Below are positions 8,643-18,130 of a DNA stretch of 64,000 nucleotides, in pieces. This DNA is from Caballeronia sp031450805. GTDB lineage: Bacteria; Pseudomonadota; Gammaproteobacteria; Burkholderiales; Burkholderiaceae. Every line of letters begins with the position of its first letter. The stretch's first letter is position 1. The stretch is from the NCBI RefSeq assembly GCF_031450805.1, contig NZ_JARTVY010000001.1, positions 682,001 to 746,000 of the forward strand. Reading direction: 5' to 3'. The position numbers and the translations under genes were made by a program. A model generated the notes under the pieces. It was not told the DNA's origin, did not search any database, and saw only the letters and a list, made by a program, of their open reading frames with translations.

Positions 8643-9320
8643 ATGAAGACCGCTCTCATCATCGGCGCATCGCGCGGCATCGGCCATGAGTTCGCGCGCG
8701 AGTATTGCCGCGACGGCTGGCGCGTGCTGGCCACCGCGCGCGACAAATCCGCGCTTTCAGCGCTGGACGCGCTCGGCGCGCAAACCTTCTCGCTCGATGT
8801 CACGCAGCCTGAGCAGATCGCCGCGCTCGCGTGGCAACTCGACGAAGAGCGGCTCGATGTCGCGATCATCGTGTCGGGCGTGTACGGCCCGCGCACCGAA
8901 GGCGTCGAAACCCCGAGCAACGACGATTTCGACGATGTGATGCACACCAACGTGCGCGGCCCGATGCAACTCATCCCCGTGTTGCTGCCACTCACCGATG
9001 CCGCGCATGGCGTGCTCGCCGTCGTGTCGAGCAAGATGGGCAGCATCAGCGAGGCGAGCGGCACGACCGGCTGGCTGTATCGCGCGAGCAAGGCGGCGCT
9101 CAATTCCGCGATCAAGGTGGCGTCGCTGGAGTCGCGGCACTCCGCGTGCATTGCGCTGCATCCCGGCTGGGTGCGAACGGAGATGGGCGGGCCGTCGGCC
9201 GCAATCGACGTGGCGCGCAGCGTCACCGGCATGCGCGCGGTGATCGCCGAAGCGCGCGCACTGCGCGACGACTTCAACGGCCGCTTCATTCAGTACGACG
9301 GCACGAAGCTCGACTGGTAA
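8643..9320 (+). CDS. Short-chain dehydrogenase/reductase family protein
   Basis: A 225-residue SDR enzyme. The N-terminal nucleotide-binding motif is GASRGIG (residues 8-14). The catalytic Tyr and Lys are in YRASKAAL, with a Ser/Lys-rich SSKMGS strand before it. Members are NAD(P)H-dependent oxidoreductases of alcohols or ketones; the short length and the lack of a clear NADP discriminator leave the substrate open. It follows the thiolase by 21 bases and precedes a GST by 24, within the same rightward run. Confidence 0.85.
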   Translation: MKTALIIGASRGIGHEFAREYCRDGWRVLATARDKSALSALDALGAQTFSLDVTQPEQIAALAWQLDEERLDVAIIVSGVYGPRTEGVETPSNDDFDDVMHTNVRGPMQLIPVLLPLTDAAHGVLAVVSSKMGSISEASGTTGWLYRASKAALNSAIKVASLESRHSACIALHPGWVRTEMGGPSAAIDVARSVTGMRAVIAEARALRDDFNGRFIQYDGTKLDW

Positions 9321-9344
9321 CTTCACTCAATCGGAACTCATCGA

Positions 9345-9953
9345 ATGACCTATCACGTGCACGGCGTCTCGGCATCCGGCAACTGCTACAAGGTGCGGCT
9401 CGCCCTCGAACAACTGAACTTGCCGTACGCCTGGCATGAAGTGGACATGATGCACGGCGCCACGCGCACCGATGAGTTCAAGAAGCTGAATCCGAACGGC
9501 AAGGTGCCGGTGTTGTGCATCGACGAGACGACGACGCTTTCCGAGTCCGACGCCATTCTCTGCTATCTCGCCGATGGCACGCCGCTCATGCCCGACGATC
9601 GCCTGCAACGCGCGCAAGTGCTGCAGTGGATGTTCTTCGAGCAGTACAGCCATGAGCCGTATGTGGCTGTCGCGCGCTTCATCCTCCAGTTCCTGAAGCA
9701 GTCCGACGATCCGCGCCTGCCCGACAAAACCGCCGGTTCGTATCGCGCGCTCGACGTGATGGAACAGCATCTCGCGACGCGCACGTTCCTCGTCGCCGAA
9801 CGCTATACGGTCGCGGACATCGCGTTGTTCGCTTACACGCATGTCGCCGATGAAGCCGGTCTCGACCTGTCGCGCTATCCGTCGATTCGCGCGTGGCTCG
9901 ATCGCGTGCGCAGCCAGCCGCGCCACGTCGCCATGCCGGGAGTCGATGCATGA
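9345..9953 (+). CDS. Glutathione S-transferase family protein
   Basis: A 202-residue cytosolic GST. The thioredoxin-like N-terminal domain starts at YHVHGVSASGNCYKVRLAL, where Ser/Cys near residue 10-13 would contact glutathione. PNGKVPVL supplies the cis-proline and LSESDAILCYLA the glutathione-binding Ser-Asp pair. An all-helical domain follows, with VADIALFAYTH. It should conjugate or bind glutathione to small electrophiles; no substrate can be assigned. Its stop overlaps the next start in an ATGA, indicating coupling with the YchJ-like gene. Confidence 0.87.
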   Translation: MTYHVHGVSASGNCYKVRLALEQLNLPYAWHEVDMMHGATRTDEFKKLNPNGKVPVLCIDETTTLSESDAILCYLADGTPLMPDDRLQRAQVLQWMFFEQYSHEPYVAVARFILQFLKQSDDPRLPDKTAGSYRALDVMEQHLATRTFLVAERYTVADIALFAYTHVADEAGLDLSRYPSIRAWLDRVRSQPRHVAMPGVDA

Positions 9954-10369
9954 AGCCGGTCGAGTGTCCGTGCGGCGGGGCGTCGCCGGCGGCGGGACCG
10001 AACGCGCGCGCGCCGCGCTATGCGGACTGCTGTGGCCGTTTCATCGACGGTCACGCCGCGCCCGCAAACGCGATGGAACTGATGCGCTCGCGCTATACCG
10101 CCTACGTGCTCGGCAACACGGCGTATTTGCGCGCAACGTGGGACGACTCAACCTGCCCGCCCGGTCTCGATGCCTCCGATACCGCCACCCGCTGGCTCGG
10201 CCTGCAGATCAAACGCCACACGCCGATCGACGCGGATCACGAGGAAGTCGAGTTCGTCGCGCGGTACAAGGTGGACGGACGCGCGCACCGGCTGCACGAG
10301 GCGAGCCGATTCCGGCGGGCAGAAAACGGCCGATGGATTTACATCGACGGCGAAATAAAAGAAAAGTAA
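9950..10369 (+). CDS. YchJ family (UPF0225) protein
   Basis: A 139-residue YchJ/UPF0225 family protein. It opens with a cysteine-rich SEC-C-like stretch (CPCGGAS near residues 6-12 and YADCCGRFIDG near 25-35). The NTF2-like fold body follows with MRSRYTAYVLGN and the RYKVDGRAHRLHEASRF region. The cysteines could bind zinc. Biological role is unknown in the whole family. ATG at 9950 overlaps the GST stop (ATGA). It closes the MerR-to-YchJ run. Confidence 0.85.
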   Translation: MKPVECPCGGASPAAGPNARAPRYADCCGRFIDGHAAPANAMELMRSRYTAYVLGNTAYLRATWDDSTCPPGLDASDTATRWLGLQIKRHTPIDADHEEVEFVARYKVDGRAHRLHEASRFRRAENGRWIYIDGEIKEK

Positions 10370-10705
10370 ATGCTTTCTTAATACAAGCAACGAATTAGAC
10401 GGTATTAATTTCCTTAAAATCCCCTTCCAGATTAAGCTGTTACGGGGTTTCCTTTATTGTGCAGTGCAATTTTGAACGGGTAATCTCTCTTTACGCCAGC
10501 GCAATGTCATGTTCGCGCCGGGCAAAGAGCGGCGCTCCGTTTCAAAGCCTGTTCGAAGCCATTCGTCGTGCCTTCTCGAGGCGCGACTCCCGAAACCAGC
10601 ATTCGATACTGCTCCCCGCGAGCAGCGACAGGTTTGTGACTTCGATCAGCGCAGGGTTCGGACCGCGCCGCGTCAACATCGATGGGATGCAGTCGGAGTA
10701 CACGG
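10370..10705. other. AT-rich intergenic region before the secreted hydrolase
   Basis: These 336 bases are noticeably richer in A and T than the flanks, especially 10370-10500, as expected for a promoter region. No family-like frame, RNA gene or clear terminator was found. GGAG at 10695-10698 is the ribosome site for the gene at 10706. Confidence 0.5.
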
Positions 10706-11950
10706 ATGGCGATCACTAACTGGTTGGTCGGATGCAGCATGGTGTGCTCGCTCGCGACGGCGTTCGTCGCGTCCGCCGCGCGCGCCGAACCGATCGGCGG
10801 CGTGCGTCAGTCCGAAGGGCTTTCTGCCCCGGTCTTCGGCAAGATTCCCGATGCGCTCGATCCGAACCTGCCGGTTGTCGCCAACGGTCTGAACGAGACC
10901 GTCATCGGCGTGCCGGAAGACGACATCGCGCTCGAAACCACGGTGTTCAAACCGGACGGCGCGGGTCCGTTCCCGATGATCGTCTTCAATCACGGCAAGC
11001 TTCCCGGCAACGCGCACGCGCAGCCGCGCAATCGGCCGATCGCGCTGGCGCGTGAGTTCGTGCGTCACGGCTATGTGGTGGTCGTGCCCAATCGTCGAGG
11101 CTTTGCGAGTTCGGGCGGCGACTACACGGGACACGGCTGCAACGTCGAAGCCAATGGCTTTGCGCAGGCACGCGACGTGGCGGCGACCGTCGCTTACATG
11201 AGCGAGCAGCCGTATGTCGACAAGACGCACATCGTCGTCGCGGGCACGTCGCACGGCGGCCTGACGACGATCGCCTACGGGGCGCGGGATGCCGTCGCGG
11301 CGCCCGGCGTGCGCGGCCTCATCAATTTCTCGGGCGGGCTGCGTCAGGACGAATGCGCGGGCTGGCAGAAGAATCTCGTCAATGCGTTCGGCGCCTACGG
11401 CGAGCACGTCCGCCTGCCGTCGCTCTGGCTCTATGGCGACAACGACTCGGTCTGGCAAGGCGATCTCTCCGCGCAGATGTACGGCGCGTTCGTCGCGCAC
11501 GGCGCGCGCGCGGACATGATGGATTTCGGCACGTACAAGAGCGACGCGCACCGGCTCGTCGGCGATCGCGACGGCGTGCAGGTCTGGTGGCCGCGCGTGA
11601 AGACGTTCCTCGCGCAGATCGGCATGCCGACCTCGGTGCAGTATCAGGTCGCCGAGCCGCGCGCGCCGCAGGCATCGGGTTACGCGAGTCTCGATTCGGT
11701 GCAGTCGGTGCCGTATGTCGACGAAAGCGGGCGCGCCGGGTATCGCAATTTCCTGAGCCAGTATTCGAGCCGCGCGTTCGCCGTGTCCGATTCGGGCGCG
11801 TGGTCATGGGCCGAAGGCGGCGACGATCCGATGTCCGTCGCCATCGCGGGCTGTCAGAAGCAGAGCAGCGATCCGTGCCGCCTCTACGCGGTGGACGACG
11901 CCGTCGTGTGGAAGGGTGCCGGTGGGCAAACGCAGACGGCATCGCGCTGA
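10706..11950 (+). CDS. Exported alpha/beta-hydrolase (dienelactone hydrolase-like)
   Basis: A 414-residue alpha/beta-hydrolase with an N-terminal signal peptide (about residues 1-28, ending SAARA), so probably periplasmic or secreted. The catalytic serine is in GTSHGG, following the oxyanion region IVFNHGKLPGN and the NRRGFASSGG loop. A C-terminal 100-residue extension beyond the hydrolase core is rich in Tyr/Ser and carries YVDESGRAGYRNFLSQY. The start at 10706 has GGAG 7 bases upstream and opens the signal peptide; the in-frame ATG at 10682 does not. Substrate unknown; ester or peptide bonds are possible. It is a single-gene unit ended by the hairpin at 11973. Confidence 0.8.
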   Translation: MAITNWLVGCSMVCSLATAFVASAARAEPIGGVRQSEGLSAPVFGKIPDALDPNLPVVANGLNETVIGVPEDDIALETTVFKPDGAGPFPMIVFNHGKLPGNAHAQPRNRPIALAREFVRHGYVVVVPNRRGFASSGGDYTGHGCNVEANGFAQARDVAATVAYMSEQPYVDKTHIVVAGTSHGGLTTIAYGARDAVAAPGVRGLINFSGGLRQDECAGWQKNLVNAFGAYGEHVRLPSLWLYGDNDSVWQGDLSAQMYGAFVAHGARADMMDFGTYKSDAHRLVGDRDGVQVWWPRVKTFLAQIGMPTSVQYQVAEPRAPQASGYASLDSVQSVPYVDESGRAGYRNFLSQYSSRAFAVSDSGAWSWAEGGDDPMSVAIAGCQKQSSDPCRLYAVDDAVVWKGAGGQTQTASR

Positions 11951-11972
11951 ACGCCTTTACGATCGCATCGGG

Positions 11973-11998
11973 AACGCCGGCCACGTGCCGGCGTTTTT
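11973..11998 (+). terminator. Rho-independent terminator after the secreted hydrolase
   Basis: AACGCCGGC (11973-11981) pairs with GCCGGCGTT (11987-11995) around a 5-base loop and runs into five T residues. It lies 22 bases after the hydrolase stop codon and insulates it from the biotin operon. Confidence 0.85.
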
Positions 11999-12230
11999 GC
12001 ATCTTGCGCCGCGATCTTTTCTGTACGCGGCGCGATCGGCGAAGATGCACGCGATAACGCGTTGCCGCCTATCCGATGCGCGCGTCCGCCCGGCGCAAAT
12101 GTCCGTCGAAAAGGGAAGCCCGCGCGCATTTTCGGGATAATTGGAGCGCGCGATGTCTCGCGCGTTTTCCTCGAAATGCGCAGGCCCTGCGGCCTGCCCG
12201 ATGTACCGGCTCGCGTCACGCGCGGGCCTG

Positions 12231-12243
12231 GGAGCCGTTTTTG
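12231..12243 (+). promoter_or_regulatory. Ribosome site and TTG start of bioA
   Basis: GGAG at 12231-12234 sits 6 bases before TTG at 12241. No in-frame ATG with a ribosome site lies near the conserved beginning of BioA, so TTG is the likely initiator. In-frame codons upstream to 12076 encode a basic, low-complexity stretch that does not resemble BioA. Confidence 0.7.
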
Positions 12244-13544
12244 AATACAGAAGCGAATCAAGACTGGGTTGCGCGCTCGCTCGCCGCCGTATGGCATCCG
12301 TGCACCCAGATGAAACACCACGAGCGCGTGCCGCTCGTGCCGATCGCGCGCGGCAAGGGCGCGTGGCTCTACGATCACGAAGGCAATCGCTATCTCGACG
12401 CGATCAGTTCGTGGTGGGTCAATCTCTTCGGCCACGCGAACGACGACATTAACCGCGCGCTGAAAGATCAACTCGACACGCTGGAACACGCGATGCTCGC
12501 GGGCTGCACCCACGCGCCCGCCGTCGAATTGTCCGAACGTCTTTCCGCGCTCACGCAGCACACGCTCGGCCATGCGTTCTTCGCGTCGGATGGCGCGTCG
12601 GCGGTCGAGATCGCGCTGAAGATGAGCTTTCACTACTGGCGCAATCGCGGTCAGAACGAGAAGCGCGAGTTCGCGTGCCTCGCGAACAGCTATCACGGCG
12701 AGACCATCGGCGCGCTCGGCGTGACGGATGTCGCGCTTTTCAAGGACGCTTACGATCCGTTGATTCGTCACGCGCACGTGGTCGCATCGCCGGCGGCGGC
12801 GGGCGTGGACGAGGCCATCGCCGCGATGCGATCGCTGTTCGAAGCACGCGCCACGCAGCTTGCCGCCGTGATCGTCGAGCCGCTCGTGCAATGCGCGGCG
12901 GGCATGGCGATGTACGACGCGTCGTATCTCACGCGTCTGCGCGCGCTTTGCGACGAGTTCGGCGTCCACCTGATCGCCGATGAAATCGCGGTCGGCTGCG
13001 GCCGCACGGGCACGTTCTTCGCCTGCGAGCAGGCGGGCGTGTGGCCCGACTTCGTGTGCCTGTCGAAGGGCATCAGCGGCGGCTACCTGCCGCTATCCAT
13101 CGTCCTCACGCGCGACGAGATTTACGCCGCCTTTTACGACGACGACGTAACGCGCGGCTTCCTGCATTCGCATTCGTACACGGGCAATCCGCTCGCGTGC
13201 CGCGCGGCGCTGGCGACGCTCGATCTGTTCGACAGCGCGAACGTGCTTGCCGCGAACAGGCGCAAGTCGGCGTTGCTGCGCGAAGCCTTGCAGCCGCTTA
13301 TCCGGCATGATCGCGTGCGCAATCTGCGCGAGCGCGGGACCATCTTCGCGTTCGATGTCGATATCGACGACAAGACGTTCTCCCGCCGCTTCTTCGCCAA
13401 TGCGCTGAAGCGCGAGCTGCTGATGCGGCCCATCGGCAATACGGTGTACATGATGCCGCCGTACATCCTCACCGACGACGAACTGCTCCTGCTCGCGCAA
13501 CGCACGCGCGACACGCTCGACGCCACGCTTATGGAGCATGCCGC

Positions 13545-13548
<4 letters not shown>
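12241..13548 (+). CDS. bioA: Adenosylmethionine-8-amino-7-oxononanoate aminotransferase
   Basis: A 435-residue class III aminotransferase, the usual BioA size. It transfers an amino group from S-adenosylmethionine to KAPA, giving DAPA, the third step of biotin synthesis. Visible features are VWHPCTQMKHHE at the start, ISSWWVNLFGHAN, the PLP lysine Lys276 in CLSKGISGG, and IIEP-like VIVEPLVQCAAGM. Translation most likely starts at TTG 12241. bioF begins within its last codons (ATGA overlap), so the biotin genes are one operon. About 240 bases upstream hold the promoter; no BirA-type operator was recognised. Confidence 0.95.
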
Positions 13549-14731
<1,183 letters not shown>

Positions 14732-14735
<4 letters not shown>

Positions 14736-15433
14736 CCGCTTTATCCTTATTCGTCGCCGGAACCGATACGGAGATCGGCAAGACGTTCGTTTCGTCGGCG
14801 CTGCTGCACGGCTTGGCGCGCGCGGGCCTGCGCGCCGCCGCGATGAAGCCGATCGCCTCGGGCGCAGCCATGCGCGACGGCGTCCTTCACAACGAGGACG
14901 CCGATCAACTCGACGCCGCCGCCAACGTCGCGTTGCCGCCTCACATTCGCACGCCGTTCATGATGCGCGAGCCGATTGCGCCGCATATCGCCGCGGCGCG
15001 TGAAGGCATCGCGCTGGATATCGGGCGTATCGTGGAGGCGCATCGCTTCGCGGTGACGCAGGCGGATATCGTCGTGGTGGAAGGCGTCGGCGGCTTTCGC
15101 GTGCCGCTCGACGATAAGCACGACACCGCCGATCTCGCCGTCGCGCTGAACGTGCCGGTGGTGCTCGTCGTCGGCATGCGGCTCGGGTGCATCAGCCATG
15201 CGCTGCTGACGGTGGAAGCGATCACGTCGCGCGGGCTGACGCTCGCGGGGTGGGTCGCGAATCGCGTCGATCCCGACATGCTGTATCCGGACGAGAACGT
15301 TCGGACGCTTGAACAACTCATCGATGCGCCGCTCATCGGCGTCATCCCTCATATCGCACCGGCCGATGCGTCGCGCGCCGCCGATCATCTCGACGCGCGC
15401 CTTCTGCTCGACCGGCTTCAACCCAAGGACTGA
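14732..15433 (+). CDS. bioD: Dethiobiotin synthetase
   Basis: A 233-residue ATP-dependent carboxylase that closes the ureido ring of dethiobiotin from DAPA and CO2. The P-loop GTDTEIGKT is at residues 10-18. Catalytic Lys in AAMKPIASG and the nucleotide-binding VVEGVGGFRVPL strand follow. It starts inside the bioF stop (ATGA) and ends 6 bases before bioB. Confidence 0.95.
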
Positions 15434-15439
15434 ACTCAT

Positions 15440-16453
15440 ATGACGCAGACCATGACTGCTGAAATCGCAAAGCCTATCGAAGTGCAGACGCAGACGCCCG
15501 CGCGCTGGCGCGTCGCCGATGTCGTAGCGCTCTACGAGCTGCCGTTCAACGATTTGCTGTATCGCGCGCAGACGGTGCATCGCGAGCATTTCGATCCGAA
15601 CGCGGTGCAATTGTCCACGCTGTTGTCGATCAAGACTGGCGGCTGCGAGGAAGACTGCGCGTACTGTCCGCAGTCGGTGCATCACGAAACGGGCGTGAAG
15701 GCCGACAAGCTGATGGAAGTCGATGCCGTGCTGAAGGCCGCCGAGACCGCGAAGGCGAATGGCGCGACGCGGTTTTGCATGGGCGCGGCGTGGCGCAATC
15801 CGAAGGATCGACATCTGGAGCCGATCAAGCAGATGATTCGCGGCGTGAAGGCGATGGGCATGGAAACGTGCGTGACGCTCGGTATGCTGGAGGCGCATCA
15901 GGCGCAAAGCCTGCGCGATGCGGGCCTCGATTACTACAACCACAATCTCGATACGTCGCCGGAGTTCTACGGCCAGATCATCTCGACGCGCACGTATCAG
16001 GATCGGCTCGATACGCTCGAGCATGTGCGCGATGCGGGCATCAACGTGTGCTGCGGGGGGATCGTCGGGATGGGCGAATCGCGTCGCGAGCGCGCGGGAC
16101 TGATATCGCAGCTGGCGAATATGGAGCCGTATCCGGAGTCGGTGCCGATCAACAATCTCGTGCAGGTCGCGGGCACGCCGCTGACGGGCACGGAGGCGCT
16201 CGATCCGTTCGAATTCGTGCGGACGATCGCGGTGGCGCGCATCACGATGCCGAAGGCGATGGTGCGGCTGTCGGCCGGGCGCGAGCAGATGGACGAGGCG
16301 CTGCAGGCGCTTTGTTTCGCGGCGGGCGCGAATTCGATCTTTTATGGCGACCAGTTGCTGACGACGAGTAACCCGCAAGCCGAGGCGGACAGGAAGCTGA
16401 TCGGGCGGTTGGGGATGCGGGCGGAAGCGGCGGGGGATGTGAGCGCGAGGTAG
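15440..16453 (+). CDS. bioB: Biotin synthase
   Basis: A 337-residue radical-SAM enzyme that inserts sulfur into dethiobiotin. The SAM [4Fe-4S] cluster is bound by Cys69, Cys73 and Cys76 (CEEDCAYC). YYNHNLDTSPE and CCGGIVGMGES follow, supplying ligands of the second [2Fe-2S] cluster, and NLVQVAGTPL is conserved. It is the last gene of the operon, 6 bases after bioD. A hairpin without a T tract lies 10 bases after its stop. Confidence 0.96.
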   Translation: MTQTMTAEIAKPIEVQTQTPARWRVADVVALYELPFNDLLYRAQTVHREHFDPNAVQLSTLLSIKTGGCEEDCAYCPQSVHHETGVKADKLMEVDAVLKAAETAKANGATRFCMGAAWRNPKDRHLEPIKQMIRGVKAMGMETCVTLGMLEAHQAQSLRDAGLDYYNHNLDTSPEFYGQIISTRTYQDRLDTLEHVRDAGINVCCGGIVGMGESRRERAGLISQLANMEPYPESVPINNLVQVAGTPLTGTEALDPFEFVRTIAVARITMPKAMVRLSAGREQMDEALQALCFAAGANSIFYGDQLLTTSNPQAEADRKLIGRLGMRAEAAGDVSAR

Positions 16454-16463
16454 GGAATGCGCC

Positions 16464-16488
16464 GGGCTCGCTACCTCGTCGCGAGCCC
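16464..16488. repeat. Inverted repeat after bioB
   Basis: GGGCTCGC (16464-16471) and GCGAGCCC (16481-16488) form a perfect 8-bp stem with a 9-base loop. No T tract follows on either strand, so intrinsic termination is unproven. It marks the edge between the biotin operon and the T6SS patch. Confidence 0.5.
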
Positions 16489-16626
16489 CGATGCGCGGCG
16501 CCATTCCAAAGCTGTTGCCTGGCCGCGCGCGAACGCAGTGCATGACCGGAAGGCGCTAATTCCGCGCGTTCCGCTTCGCTTCTCATGCCATCAGGGCAAG
16601 ATGGATGCTCGTCGACCGATGCAGTC

Positions 16627-16917
16627 TTACGCAGCGGATTCAGTGGAGGCTTGGGCAATTAACACCGCGCCACACGTCGTTTTGTGGCCTTCGAGTGGGA
16701 TAGGTTCGCCGAAGTCCAGGCTATCTTCACAGCCTTCAGCTATCGTGAAGACATGCGGATCGCACTGAGGACACGTAACCTTGTCGCCCTTGCGCGCGAT
16801 AGGAATCTCGGCGCGGCTCCAGGTCGACGATGGGCTGCCTGAAACAACCTTGCCGCCGTGACTCGTCGTGTCGCCGACGACGATTTGGGCTCTGCCGTTC
16901 ATCGTTGCTCGTTCCAT
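16627..16917 (-). CDS. PAAR-domain protein (T6SS spike tip)
   Basis: A 96-residue stand-alone PAAR protein that sharpens the VgrG trimer of a type VI secretion system. Typical elements are GDTTSHGGKVVSGS near the start, ARKGDKVTCPQCDPH in the middle and EGHKTTCGAVLIA near the end, with the Cys/His set expected to bind zinc. No effector domain is fused. It begins directly after the stop of the first 307-residue gene, with GAGGA 6 bases before ATG 16917; ATG 16902 (MNGRAQ) is an alternative. The first codons of this gene are also found at 18131-18157, joined to vgrG sequence, as a remnant. Confidence 0.88.
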   Translation of the reverse strand: MERATMNGRAQIVVGDTTSHGGKVVSGSPSSTWSRAEIPIARKGDKVTCPQCDPHVFTIAEGCEDSLDFGEPIPLEGHKTTCGAVLIAQASTESAA

Positions 16918-18016
16918 TCAGCTTCCTCGTTGCGTGTCGCTGGCAGGAGACTGGAGGGATTTGATCGGCGGGTCCTGGTAGGTTGTGTCAATCGTGTATC
17001 CGGTTGCGCGAAGTTTCGCTTCGGTCGCAAGGCGATCCTTGTGATAGCGGGCGAGTTCCGGAGCAATGAGATCCTTCCAGTGCATGATCTTCTCCCTTTT
17101 GCCAGAAAAGAATCCAATTCCATAATTGGAGAATTCACTCTGCGCCTTGACACTAATCAGATAGGTACTCTTGCCAACGAAGCCGCCCATATTGCTTCGT
17201 GAAACGACAACCTCAAGGTACACGCCGTCTGCCTGAAATTTCCATCTGGGACCGTACCGTGTTGCAGCAGTCCATTCGTCAAGTGTAGGTGTGTAGGAAG
17301 AGTCGAGTGAGTAAAGGCCCAAGCCATCGGGGTCTGTGCCGTACGTCCACGCTTGTCTTCCGAGTAAGCGCGGGTCCAGTACATCGATGTAACGCTTCCA
17401 TCCAGCAGCACGCAGCATGGCGAGGAAGCTCATCACCCGGGCGCGAGCCGCTTCATCGGTGTCGGCCTGCTGCGGGCTGACACCGAAATTGACGTTCCAC
17501 TTGAAGATTCCTTCCGGAACGTCTTGATCTGCGGTACCGAGTATGGACAGAACATTTTCTACCGTAAAGCTGTGCGGTCCATGCGAGAACTCCACGTTTC
17601 CAAGTTCGCCTCCTACCCAACTGCGTTGATAAAAGGCCATGCCCGTAGGATGATTGTCGACGCTTGCGCCCGGTGCATCGATGTCTGAAAGCTGCGGGTT
17701 GCCCAGTCGAATAATGGTGAGAGGCTGAGGCATGCTGTTATCTCGTTTTGCCAATGCTGTATGAAAGTTCGAGAACGTTGCGGCCAGACCGCACACAAAT
17801 ATTGTTGCAAGGAGGACAGCGAAGAGCGGTGTCCGTTTCATGGTGCCATCTCCTCATCGCCCCAACTCTTGATTTCTTTCAGAAATCCGAACATCTTGTC
17901 GGTGTGTTTGCGCATAAGGTCGTCATACTTGGTCGCGGCGTCTGTGATCCACGCCATGCGTTGCTGATAGTCTTCGAGCACGAATCGATCTGGGGTATCC
18001 AACCTGAACTCGATGT
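16891..18016. repeat. Direct repeat copy 1 (1126 bp) of the immunity cassette
   Basis: This segment repeats 18131-19256 at a constant offset of 1240 bases with only scattered substitutions. It spans the first codons of the PAAR gene, a whole 307-residue gene and the 3' end of the gene upstream. The right boundary, at 18016, switches to vgrG-like sequence. Confidence 0.88.
16918..17841 (-). CDS. Exported protein of a T6SS cassette, copy A (candidate immunity protein)
   Basis: A 307-residue protein with an N-terminal signal sequence or anchor (about residues 5-25, LFAVLLATIFVCGLAATF), so it acts in the periplasm or at the inner membrane. I recognise no named domain. Conserved-looking parts are TIIRLGNPQ, WVGGELGNVEFSHG, GWKRYIDVLDPRLLG and GYTIDTTYQDPP. 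It differs from copy B at only three residues: Lys/Arg 2, Thr/Ala in WTAA(T/A)RYG and Ser/Thr in SEF(S/T)NYG. It lies between the effector remnant and the PAAR gene. An exported single-function protein beside vgrG suits an immunity factor against a periplasm-acting toxin. That is inference, and an accessory or adaptor role is possible. Confidence 0.75.
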   Translation of the reverse strand: MKRTPLFAVLLATIFVCGLAATFSNFHTALAKRDNSMPQPLTIIRLGNPQLSDIDAPGASVDNHPTGMAFYQRSWVGGELGNVEFSHGPHSFTVENVLSILGTADQDVPEGIFKWNVNFGVSPQQADTDEAARARVMSFLAMLRAAGWKRYIDVLDPRLLGRQAWTYGTDPDGLGLYSLDSSYTPTLDEWTAATRYGPRWKFQADGVYLEVVVSRSNMGGFVGKSTYLISVKAQSEFSNYGIGFFSGKREKIMHWKDLIAPELARYHKDRLATEAKLRATGYTIDTTYQDPPIKSLQSPASDTQRGS

Positions 18017-18127
18017 CCTTCGCGTACGACACCATTCGGATACCGAGCTTGTCGGCGAAGAAGCGGATCGCCTTGCGCGCCGATGCGAAGATGTTGCCAC
18101 CCGCACTGGTCGCGACGTGCCCGCCCG
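17838..18127 (-). pseudogene. Remnant: vgrG fragment fused to the tail of the 389-residue gene
   Basis: Read leftward, 18127-18013 matches vgrG 20845-20731 (115 bases, encoding HVATSAGG to RMVSYAKD). At about 18016 the match switches in frame to the last 58 codons of the 389-residue gene (IEFRLDTPDR to DEEMAP). The tail differs from the intact gene at 5 of 58 residues. The open frame has no credible ribosome site; an internal ATG at 18035 could give 65 residues. Its stop overlaps copy A of the 307-residue gene just as the intact gene's does with copy B. It is best read as debris of a second vgrG-effector-immunity unit. Confidence 0.8.
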
Positions 18128-18130
18128 TGC

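Noticed and set aside
16464..16488. Intrinsic terminator after bioB
   Set aside because: The stem is perfect but no T tract follows on either strand, so it is listed only as an inverted repeat.
14747..16543. A 598-residue leftward frame across bioD and bioB
   Set aside because: Shadow of two certain biotin genes; composition is basic and His-rich with no family resemblance.
17838..18035. A 65-residue leftward frame as an independent gene
   Set aside because: It is the tail of the 389-residue gene joined to a vgrG piece; kept as a remnant, although translation cannot be excluded.
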